This document shows positions 14,097-18,942 of a stretch of 50,277 nt of DNA, in pieces (within the stretch, counting starts at the first letter, position 1; each line of letters opens with the position of its first letter). Origin of the DNA: a virus; IMG/VR virus record IMGVR_UViG_3300001589_000012, positions 5,304-55,580 of that record; one strand, written 5' to 3'. Made by a program: the position numbers and the translations under genes. The notes under the pieces were generated by a model. The model was given only the letters and a program-made list of their open reading frames with translations, made no database searches and was not told where the DNA came from.

Positions 14097-14258
14097 ATGG
14101 TTAAGGTATTCGAAAAGATTCTTTACATTTTGGCGTTCATTTCAATTCTTCTTTCGATCTGGGTTTACCAGACGGATGCGACTCTTGGAACCTTCATCGG
14201 TCTTTGGGTTCCTACTCTTCTGCTGATTGGACCCAGTTGTCCTTGGAGGAAGAACTGA
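14097..14258 (+). CDS. 53-residue two-span membrane protein
   Basis: ATG 14097 is three bases after the previous stop, with AAGGAG at 14085-14090. Hydrophobic helices at about residues 5-24 and 29-47 are joined by a short polar turn, ending CPWRKN. It is coupled to the next membrane protein by a one-base stop/start overlap. No family recognised; size and topology are compatible with a small holin, but neighbours give no support. Confidence 0.65.
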   Translation: MVKVFEKILYILAFISILLSIWVYQTDATLGTFIGLWVPTLLLIGPSCPWRKN

Positions 14259-14524
14259 TGATTCGCAACAACGAAATTAGCACACTCGGATTTCTTACGG
14301 CTGGTGGGGCTTTCTATGCACAGCAGACCGATCAGACTAATCTTTTGGTTGGTATGATTATTGCTACTGGAATTATTCTTGTGTATCGTTTCCGAAAAGA
14401 AGCCATCGAGGCACAAAATAATCTTGAAGAGCGTGACCGTGATGCCCAACGCAACGAACTCTGGGATGAGATCAGTAAGGTCGAGACTGAAGTTCATGAT
14501 GAAATTTCTAAGATTAAGAGTTGA
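14258..14524 (+). CDS. membrane-anchored coiled-coil protein
   Basis: An 88-residue protein. ATG 14258 overlaps the upstream TGA by one base; TTGGAGGAAG about seven bases upstream is a good ribosome site. One membrane span (about residues 28-44) is followed by a basic stop-transfer (YRFRKEA) and a roughly 40-residue heptad-like coiled coil (NNLEERDRDAQRNELWDEIS). The shape resembles inner-membrane spanin-type or spacer proteins, but no named family is recognised. The stop codon lies within the next promoter. Confidence 0.7.
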   Translation: MIRNNEISTLGFLTAGGAFYAQQTDQTNLLVGMIIATGIILVYRFRKEAIEAQNNLEERDRDAQRNELWDEISKVETEVHDEISKIKS

Positions 14525-14548
14525 CAAACTCACCACAACGAGTATAAT
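14521..14548 (+). promoter_or_regulatory. sigma70-type promoter P7, -35 box over a stop codon
   Basis: TTGACA 14521-14526 includes the upstream stop TGA at 14522-14524; TATAAT 14543-14548; 16-base spacer. It drives the structured RNA at 14555-14858. Confidence 0.92.
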
Positions 14549-14554
14549 ATTCGT

Positions 14555-14858
14555 ATGACAAGTGAATAAGGAATAATGTGAGGGAGACTAATTACCTCCC
14601 TTACGGGACTCGCATAATAATCTCCCACGAATGGGGATAGTGCAACCTCCAAATGGTTTAGCGACCTGTCCGTATGATGCAGAAATGCTTGTATGAGATG
14701 ATCCTTAGCGGGATGGGTGGAGGAGTTGAAGCAGGTTACTACCGACATTGTACGTTCGTGCTGCTTCTTTCAGGTATACAATAACCCTGAGTCCCATTAA
14801 ATCAACACCGCCGGCGGGCGACCACGGTTTCGGCTGCTTGGAACTCGCCGGCGGTTTT
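14555..14858 (+). ncRNA. candidate roughly 300-nt structured non-coding RNA
   Basis: This gene-free stretch has its own promoter and a terminator-like 3' hairpin. A 5' hairpin pairs GTGAGGGAG (14578-14586) with CTCCCTTAC (14596-14604). A long-range helix GGGACTC (14605-14611) with GAGTCCC (14789-14795) encloses several arms: ATCTCC/GGGGAT near 14620-14638, CAAC-CTCC (14643-14650) with GGAG-GTTG (14719-14728), ATCC/GGAT near 14701-14714, and GAAGCAG (14728-14734) with CTGCTTC (14761-14767). These two arms share base 14728, so they may alternate. I see no RNase P, tmRNA, 6S or group I intron signature. It may act in trans or as a long leader of gene 14877. Confidence 0.65.
14807..14858 (+). terminator. 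terminator-like hairpin closing the structured RNA
   Basis: ACCGCCGGCG (14807-14816) pairs perfectly with CGCCGGCGGT (14846-14855), leaving a 29-base loop, followed by TTTT (14855-14858) and then C. The long loop is atypical, so partial read-through into gene 14877 is possible. Confidence 0.7.
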
Positions 14859-14876
14859 CTCTTAAGGAGATTAAAT

Positions 14877-15044
14877 ATGGGTGGACAACACGGTGCGGGT
14901 AAAGGTGATAAATATAGGAAAGTAGATCGGGAAGCGTATTCCAAGAACTACGAAGCAATTTTCGGAAAGAAAAAAGGAAAGAAAACCAATGGTAAAGATT
15001 CTACGACTGACAAGCGGCGAAGAGATTCTCGCAACGGTGACTGA
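14877..15044 (+). CDS. small conserved basic phage protein
   Basis: A 55-residue protein. AAGGAG at 14864-14869 fixes ATG 14877. The N-terminal GGQHGAGKGDKYRKVDREAY with KNYEAIFGKKK is a pattern seen in small proteins of many T4-like phages (GKGDKYR, VDR, Y-x-IFG). The tail is Lys/Arg-rich. The last 56 bases are also the start of the next gene in another frame. Function unknown. Confidence 0.75.
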   Translation: MGGQHGAGKGDKYRKVDREAYSKNYEAIFGKKKGKKTNGKDSTTDKRRRDSRNGD

Positions 15045-15294
15045 AGAGGAAACCGAATTCAAGATTGAAAAGCCCTGTCTGATTCTTCCTACGGGAAATC
15101 AGAGTATTGGACTTGCTCCGTGGCTCCCCTATGCGGATCATGATGGGCCTATTACGATCTCGAAGAACTTCATTCTCTTCAGTATCAAGCCCCACGATGA
15201 ACTCATGAATGAGTATAACACGGCGTTCGGTAGCGGTCTCGTTGTTCCTCCCAAGGGAACCGTGAGCGGACCAGCACTTACTCTAACCGAGTAG
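14989..15294 (+). CDS. conserved phage protein, possible Sm-like barrel
   Basis: A 101-residue protein. The start MVKILRLTSGEEILATV and the following GLAPWLPYAD plus the end NEYNTAFGSGLVVP match a protein widely present in cyanophages and relatives; the N-terminal strand pattern (KILRLTSGEEILATVTEEE) resembles Sm/LSm-type small barrels, an inference only. The conserved N-terminus requires the ATG at 14989 and so a 56-base overlap with the preceding gene. AAAGGAAAG at 14972-14980 can serve as ribosome site. tRNA-Arg follows in six bases. Confidence 0.72.
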   Translation: MVKILRLTSGEEILATVTEEETEFKIEKPCLILPTGNQSIGLAPWLPYADHDGPITISKNFILFSIKPHDELMNEYNTAFGSGLVVPPKGTVSGPALTLTE

Positions 15295-15300
15295 ACATAA

Positions 15301-15374
15301 GCGGGCGTGGCTCAGTTGGATAGAGCAGCGGACTTCTAATCCGCAGGTCGCAGGTTCGAGTCCTGCCGCCCGTG
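15301..15374 (+). tRNA. tRNA-Arg (UCU)
   Basis: Acceptor GCGGGCG pairs with CGCCCGT (terminal G-T), anticodon stem GCGGA/TCCGC with loop CTTCTAA, T-arm GCAGG/CCTGC with TTCGAGT. Reads AGA. Confidence 0.94.
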
Positions 15375-15394
15375 TTCCTTCGGAGGGCAGTGTT

Positions 15395-15467
15395 TCCACG
15401 GTAGCACAATTGGTAGTGCGACACGCTGTTAACGTGTAGGTTGCTGGTTCGAGTCCAGCCCGTGGAG
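15395..15467 (+). tRNA. tRNA-Asn (GUU)
   Basis: Acceptor TCCACGG/CCGTGGA, anticodon stem ACACG/CGTGT with loop CTGTTAA, T-arm GCTGG/CCAGC. It lies 20 bases after tRNA-Arg. Confidence 0.94.
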
Positions 15468-15476
15468 TTTTTTGTT

Positions 15477-15842
15477 ATGAATCTTAGAACCATCAACAAA
15501 GTGAAAGATGTTGCTCTTCCCGTGTCTCTGGAGATCCCGAGGCCGAAGAAGCATGTTTCGATTATCGTTCGGAAGAACGAGATCGTGTCGGTTGGCACGA
15601 ACCACTTTCGCACGCACCCGATGGCGAAGAAGTATGGTTATAGATTCGATGAAGTGCATTCCGAATTGGATGCACTTCTTCGTTACAAAGGACCGAAAGA
15701 TAATTTAGCACTTCTTAATTTTAGATACAATAGATTCGGTGACATGAGAATGAGTAAACCTTGTAGATTTTGTTTACCTTGGTCTATTGCACTCTTCGAC
15801 AGAATATACTATACTACCAATTCAGGTATTGAACTTCTCTGA
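15477..15842 (+). CDS. deaminase-fold zinc protein
   Basis: A 121-residue protein of the cytidine/deoxycytidylate deaminase superfamily. It has a HSE motif (His61, Glu63; the His is a zinc ligand, the Glu the proton shuttle) and PCRFC (Cys96, Cys99) in the expected spacing, then the strand RIYYTT. Compared with canonical enzymes the residue between His and Glu is Ser rather than Ala or Cys. Probable substrate dCMP or another cytosine compound in phage nucleotide metabolism, but RNA or base substrates cannot be excluded. Start ATG 15477 is nine bases after tRNA-Asn with no clear ribosome site. Confidence 0.72.
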   Translation: MNLRTINKVKDVALPVSLEIPRPKKHVSIIVRKNEIVSVGTNHFRTHPMAKKYGYRFDEVHSELDALLRYKGPKDNLALLNFRYNRFGDMRMSKPCRFCLPWSIALFDRIYYTTNSGIELL

Positions 15843-15853
15843 AAGGAAACACA

Positions 15854-15988
15854 ATGGCTAAATCATCCCAACAATCTAAGCACGTTAACAACATGATGAA
15901 GGCGGGATCACCTCGTAAGTCGAAGGTGACTAAGGGTAATGCTCCAGCGAAGACTTCTCGTAGCGGTAACGGTAAGAAGATTCGTTGA
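15854..15988 (+). CDS. 44-residue basic protein
   Basis: GAAAGGAAA at 15841-15849 supports ATG 15854. The product is rich in Lys, Arg, Ser, Asn and Gly (AKSSQQSKH, SPRKSKVTKG, GNGKKIR), likely disordered and able to bind nucleic acid. No family recognised. tRNA-Leu starts seven bases after its stop. Confidence 0.6.
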   Translation: MAKSSQQSKHVNNMMKAGSPRKSKVTKGNAPAKTSRSGNGKKIR

Positions 15989-15995
15989 ATAAGTT

Positions 15996-16081
15996 GCGGT
16001 CGTGGCGGAATTGGCATACGCATCGGACTTAAAATCCGACGAGGGTAAAACCTCTTGTGGGTTCGAGTCCCACCGACCGTA
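15996..16081 (+). tRNA. tRNA-Leu (UAA)
   Basis: An 86-base class II tRNA. Acceptor GCGGTCG/CGACCGT (terminal G-T), anticodon stem TCGGA/TCCGA with loop CTTAAAA, long variable arm GAGGGTAAAACCTC, T-arm GTGGG/CCCAC with TTCGAGT. Confidence 0.95.
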
Positions 16082-16086
16082 TTTTC

Positions 16087-16093
16087 CTAAATA
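16087..16093 (+). promoter_or_regulatory. possible T4-type late promoter motif
   Basis: CTAAATA at 16087-16093 resembles the late -10 motif of marine T4-like phages and precedes genes of structural type. A single short match. Confidence 0.35.
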
Positions 16094-16111
16094 GTAGGGG
16101 AGAACACTACT

Positions 16112-16315
16112 ATGAATAGCAGAAGCACAAACAAAGACAAAAAGTATTCCACGGAAGCAAACCATTACTGGCCAACTCGCGTCAGAGTTGACGGAGTTGC
16201 AAGATGGATTCTTCTTACCGACGCCGAAGTAAATAGGGCTGCTACCAGAGCAGAAAAAAACCCAGAAGACATGCCAGGACTTTGGTCTAGAATCAGAATC
16301 GTCTTAGGACTATAG
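16112..16315 (+). CDS. small conserved phage protein
   Basis: A 67-residue protein with GGGGAG at 16097-16102 ahead of ATG 16112. Residues 18-45 (NHYWPTRVRVDGVARWILLTDAEV) look like a small beta element plus helix; the ending RIRIVLGL is hydrophobic. It sits ten bases before a structural-type gene. No function known. Confidence 0.7.
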   Translation: MNSRSTNKDKKYSTEANHYWPTRVRVDGVARWILLTDAEVNRAATRAEKNPEDMPGLWSRIRIVLGL

Positions 16316-16324
16316 GAGAATCAC

Positions 16325-16777
16325 ATGCCAGCAGCACGACACGATTTAAATATAGATCGTGGAGCAACTTTCAAGTTGTTTCTTGAATATCAAACAGCAG
16401 CAACCACGGGTATCAACCTGAGTGGCTATACTGCTGACATGCAGGTTCGTAGATCTACCAAGACCTCCAAGATCATTCTACATCTCCAAGGCAATACTGG
16501 AGAACGCGGAGTGACAGGTGGAGGATCGACTGGTGAGTATGTGGCAGGTGCCGCGTTCGCAGGTACGGCAGGAACAGGAGGCATCTTTTTGAATGCCTCT
16601 TCGGTCGGAGTCACAGAAGGTGCTACAGGAGGCATTTTTATTCAGGCAGATTCTGCTACCATGAAGAACGTCCCAGAAGGGCAGCACCACTACGATCTCG
16701 AACTCACAGACTCCTCTGGAACCGTTACGAGGATCATCGAGGGACGCTTCCGTGTGTCTCCTGATGTCACGCGATGA
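16325..16777 (+). CDS. phage structural-type beta protein
   Basis: A 150-residue protein. The beginning DLNIDRGATFKLFLEYQ and LSGYTADMQVRRS, with the ending HHYDLELTDSSGTVTRIIEGRFRVSPDVTR, follow a pattern common in tailed-phage virion proteins (RGATF, Y-A-MQVR, YDLEL, GTVTR-EG, VSPEVTR). The middle is a Gly/Thr/Ala-rich insertion (TGGGSTGEYVAGAAFAG) of low complexity that is not part of the core. AGGAG at 16315-16319. Position in the particle unknown; the next gene overlaps by four bases. Confidence 0.65.
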   Translation: MPAARHDLNIDRGATFKLFLEYQTAATTGINLSGYTADMQVRRSTKTSKIILHLQGNTGERGVTGGGSTGEYVAGAAFAGTAGTGGIFLNASSVGVTEGATGGIFIQADSATMKNVPEGQHHYDLELTDSSGTVTRIIEGRFRVSPDVTR

Positions 16778-17013
16778 GTAACCGTATCGTCGTCCATACG
16801 ACTCCTCAGATCCCTCTCAGGACGCTCCTAGAGGACACGGAGGAGCGAAGGGTGGTTGTTCACTACGAGGACGACACAGACGCTCTACGGGACACTCAGG
16901 GACTCAATATACGTCAAGGAGAGAGCCTCACAAAGAGCCTAATCACAAAAGGCACTTTGATCGTGAAGATTAGGCAGAACGAGGAAACGACAATCTCTCT
17001 CCTTACCATTTGA
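16774..17013 (+). CDS. small protein coupled to structural-type gene
   Basis: A 79-residue protein starting with ATGA overlap at 16774. It is beta-rich (VVVHYEDDTDA, GTLIVKIRQNEETTISLLTI) and acidic at the N-terminus. Its coupling suggests it works with the product of 16325. Its stop TGA is part of the -35 box at 17010. Confidence 0.68.
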   Translation: MSNRIVVHTTPQIPLRTLLEDTEERRVVVHYEDDTDALRDTQGLNIRQGESLTKSLITKGTLIVKIRQNEETTISLLTI

Positions 17014-17037
17014 CAAGTCTAGAATCTATGATAGACT
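17010..17037 (+). promoter_or_regulatory. sigma70-type promoter P8 (weak -10)
   Basis: TTGACA 17010-17015 over the upstream stop, then 16 bases and TAGACT 17032-17037. The -10 matches only TA---T. Initiation would fall at or next to the ATG at 17044. Confidence 0.6.
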
Positions 17038-17043
17038 GTAGTC

Positions 17044-17232
17044 ATGAACAAGAAGCGACATATTGATAAGTTTGATTTGGAGGCAGAACGCGAAGGTTCT
17101 GCCATTCGTGAACATCGTGGTATACCTGAAACCGCTTACGGAAAAGGCATTACCAAGCAACGAAACATGCACAAGCGTGGACAGGAAATTCTGGAAACCA
17201 GAGTTATCAAGAGAGGAAAGTGGCTCGTATGA
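17044..17232 (+). CDS. small basic protein, possibly leaderless
   Basis: A 62-residue Lys/Arg/Glu-rich protein (NKKRHIDKFDLEAEREGSAI and KRGQEILETRVIKRGK). No Shine-Dalgarno precedes ATG 17044, and the promoter's predicted start lies almost on it. No family recognised. It overlaps the next gene by four bases. Confidence 0.65.
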   Translation: MNKKRHIDKFDLEAEREGSAIREHRGIPETAYGKGITKQRNMHKRGQEILETRVIKRGKWLV

Positions 17233-17513
17233 ATGACAAGACTATGAAGAAGGTTCTGCCTAAGATTGTTGAAGACTGGATCAATGCGGAGGACATCTGC
17301 TTCATCACTGGTAAGATCATCGGTAGAGACGATCAGTGTCGCTGGACGGACGAGTTCGATGCATGGGTGTCCGAGAACGGACAGAACATCGTAGAGCGTG
17401 AGGCAACGTCTGACTACCCCCACAGCGAAGAATCAGTGATCATCTATAGCGAATGGTATGCGAAAGATGAGGCTGCTGCCGCAAACGAAGAATATCGAAG
17501 GTGGCACAAATGA
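17229..17513 (+). CDS. hypothetical acidic protein
   Basis: A 94-residue acidic protein. ATG 17229 (ATGA overlap) is preferred to GTG 17220; GAGAGG at 17211-17216 serves either. Features are ICFITGKIIGRDDQCRW near residues 20-36, which could hold a beta hairpin, and a C-terminal helix rich in Ala and Glu. No recognised family. Confidence 0.7.
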   Translation: MNDKTMKKVLPKIVEDWINAEDICFITGKIIGRDDQCRWTDEFDAWVSENGQNIVEREATSDYPHSEESVIIYSEWYAKDEAAAANEEYRRWHK

Positions 17514-17770
17514 GAGGATTCAGCACACTAGAACTTCTAGTGGTCGTTTCACTGATTTCTCTTTTGATTTCAATGACCTTCTTCTTTCGTTGGGACGACA
17601 CCAAGAAGGAACTCGAAGAGAATCAAGAGATCCAGCAAGCAACTACTCAACTGTGGCTGGTCCGTATCGAAGATCCGACTCAACCAGTCTACTGGGTTTG
17701 GGAAGACGAAGACGGCATCATGTGGATGCTCTCTCGTAGTGACAACAAGGTAAGGAAGGTGGGTCCGTGA
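17510..17770 (+). CDS. protein with type IV pilin / pseudopilin N-terminal signal
   Basis: An 86-residue protein whose start MRGFSTLELLVVVSLISLLI reproduces the class III (prepilin) signal: a short basic leader ending in Gly3, then Phe as residue +1 and Glu at +5 of a hydrophobic helix. Prepilin peptidase would cut after Gly3 and methylate Phe. The remainder (about 60 residues) is Trp-rich and acidic (TQLWLVRIEDPTQP, YWVWEDEDG) and not a known pilin head. It is embedded in a phage gene chain (ATGA overlaps on both sides), so it is phage-coded. Interaction with host type IV pili or a type II secretion machine is inference; a plain membrane anchor is the alternative. Confidence 0.65.
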   Translation: MRGFSTLELLVVVSLISLLISMTFFFRWDDTKKELEENQEIQQATTQLWLVRIEDPTQPVYWVWEDEDGIMWMLSRSDNKVRKVGP

Positions 17771-17964
17771 AGATATTTTTAATCTATATTCTATTCTTGA
17801 CTGTGTTTATCACAGGATTTGCACTCACTCTTTACTTTGGTTTGCCACGATCTGACAACTACGATTCTTTGATTGCTTTTTCTGGTATGATCGTTGGAAG
17901 TCTAGGTGCTGGTGTCGTTATCTTTTTCTCAGAAAGGAATAGCAATGAAAGACGAAATTCATGA
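17767..17964 (+). CDS. two-span small membrane protein
   Basis: A 65-residue protein starting at GTG 17767, overlapping the upstream TGA. It has two hydrophobic helices (about 2-24 and 34-54, the second Gly-rich: MIVGSLGAGVVIFF) and a charged tail ERNSNERRNS. Holin-like topology. The next gene overlaps by 20 bases. No family recognised. Confidence 0.62.
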   Translation: MKIFLIYILFLTVFITGFALTLYFGLPRSDNYDSLIAFSGMIVGSLGAGVVIFFSERNSNERRNS

Positions 17965-18160
17965 CTTTAATGGACCATATCAAATTCACACTCATCCAGA
18001 TCGTGATATCGTTTTTGTGAAGAACGAGGGTGGTCTGGGTGGCGCATATTCATATGACAGTCCTCGTCTCCTTGATATTGTGAATATGAAACTCGCCGAA
18101 CATGAAACTGAACTGATGAAGTGGAACCTTCTTTTGGATAGGATCAATAAGAATGTTTGA
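17945..18160 (+). CDS. hypothetical protein
   Basis: A 71-residue protein. AGAAAGGAA before ATG 17945 fixes the start inside the end of the upstream gene. N-terminal beta segment (GPYQIHTHPDRDIVFVKNEGG) with an HTH dipeptide pair of His, then a C-terminal helix (MKLAEHETELMKWNLLLDRI). No family recognised; overlaps the following gene by eight bases. Confidence 0.68.
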   Translation: MKDEIHDFNGPYQIHTHPDRDIVFVKNEGGLGGAYSYDSPRLLDIVNMKLAEHETELMKWNLLLDRINKNV

Positions 18161-18374
18161 ACAACAGTACGCAATGACTATGCTTTTGATGATGACTACA
18201 ATGAATGCCTTTCTCGGTATTCTAATGGTTGCAGGATTTATTCCGATTGAATACGGAATGTCGTTTGCTTTCTTCGTAATGTGTGGTATGATCTGGAAGT
18301 GCAAGAGAGATCTCATGGGCAATGTTCGCCTCTGGGAAAACCCAAAACAGTACCGTGATCGGATGAGCAAATGA
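18153..18374 (+). CDS. two-span membrane protein
   Basis: A 73-residue, Met-rich protein with membrane helices at about 7-29 and 33-50 and a basic C-terminus (CKRDLMGNVRLWENPKQYRD). It follows two other membrane proteins in the chain (17510, 17767). No family recognised. Confidence 0.65.
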   Translation: MFEQQYAMTMLLMMTTMNAFLGILMVAGFIPIEYGMSFAFFVMCGMIWKCKRDLMGNVRLWENPKQYRDRMSK

Positions 18375-18413
18375 TATATAAGGTGATCCCTTTAAACTAA
18401 AAGAGATACCTAA

Positions 18414-18542
18414 ATGATCAAACGACTCCTGCTTTCTCGCCGTCGTAGACTATACCTAAAACGACTAAAACGTAACCCGCATTATCTAACTAACCTATCT
18501 GGAAGATATCAGGATTGGGGCCGACCACGGCCCCTACCCTAG
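18414..18542 (+). CDS. 42-residue Arg/Leu-rich protein
   Basis: The ATG at 18414 follows AAGAGAT. The product is MIKRLLLSRRRRLYLKRLKR followed by a short polar tail ending in GRPRPLP, a strongly cationic amphipathic helix. Its 3' end carries a GGGGCCG/CGGCCCC hairpin (18516-18537) with no T-run. It could be a nucleic-acid binding or membrane-active peptide; coding status is moderate. Confidence 0.45.
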   Translation: MIKRLLLSRRRRLYLKRLKRNPHYLTNLSGRYQDWGRPRPLP

Positions 18543-18550
18543 AGAATATT

Positions 18551-18760
18551 ATGATTTGCCTGGAATGTGAAAATCCAATCGCTCCCGCCCGACTCGAAGC
18601 AGTCCCCGATACCGAGTATTGTGTCAAGTGTGTAGATAAGAATTCTACGCCTATTATTGCCCGAGTTATCTACAGTCACAAGTGCGACAGTGAACTCTTT
18701 ATCGCAAAGGGTAAAGAGAACGTTCGGAGACTTGACCGAGAGTGGGCAAGGGCACGATAG
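18551..18760 (+). CDS. mini DksA/TraR-type zinc-finger protein
   Basis: A 69-residue protein. It has C-x2-C at Cys3/Cys6 and Cys24/Cys27 around NPIAPARLEAVPDTEYC, a near-exact DksA/TraR zinc-finger signature. It lacks the coiled-coil arm that in DksA and TraR enters the RNA polymerase secondary channel, so direct polymerase control is uncertain. The C-terminal 40 residues are a strand plus a basic helix (RRLDREWARAR). The upstream ribosome site is weak. A phage regulator of host transcription is a reasonable inference. Confidence 0.65.
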   Translation: MICLECENPIAPARLEAVPDTEYCVKCVDKNSTPIIARVIYSHKCDSELFIAKGKENVRRLDREWARAR

Positions 18761-18804
18761 TCAGATACATAAGTATAGACTATCTACTTTAATAGGAGAA
18801 CACT

Positions 18805-18942
18805 ATGGAAAACTTTGATCTAACTGTATCCCAATGGCTCGGAACTGCTTTCTGGACTCTGCTAGTTTTTGTTGCAGGTGCCTGGGCAGGTCCTAAGTTT
18901 TTTGGATGGCTAGGAAAGTTCCTTCCGTGGAACAAAGACTGA
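18805..18942 (+). CDS. 45-residue single-span membrane protein
   Basis: AGGAG at 18795-18799 before ATG 18805. A hydrophobic helix at about 12-28 is followed by an aromatic, basic amphipathic end (GPKFFGWLGKFLPWNKD). Its stop abuts the stop of the convergent gene: TGA (18940-18942) then TCA. No family recognised. Confidence 0.65.
   Translation: MENFDLTVSQWLGTAFWTLLVFVAGAWAGPKFFGWLGKFLPWNKD

Noticed and set aside
18516-18537. GGGGCCG/CGGCCCC hairpin as terminator
   Set aside because: It is followed by TACCCTAG rather than a T-run and lies within the end of a coding frame.
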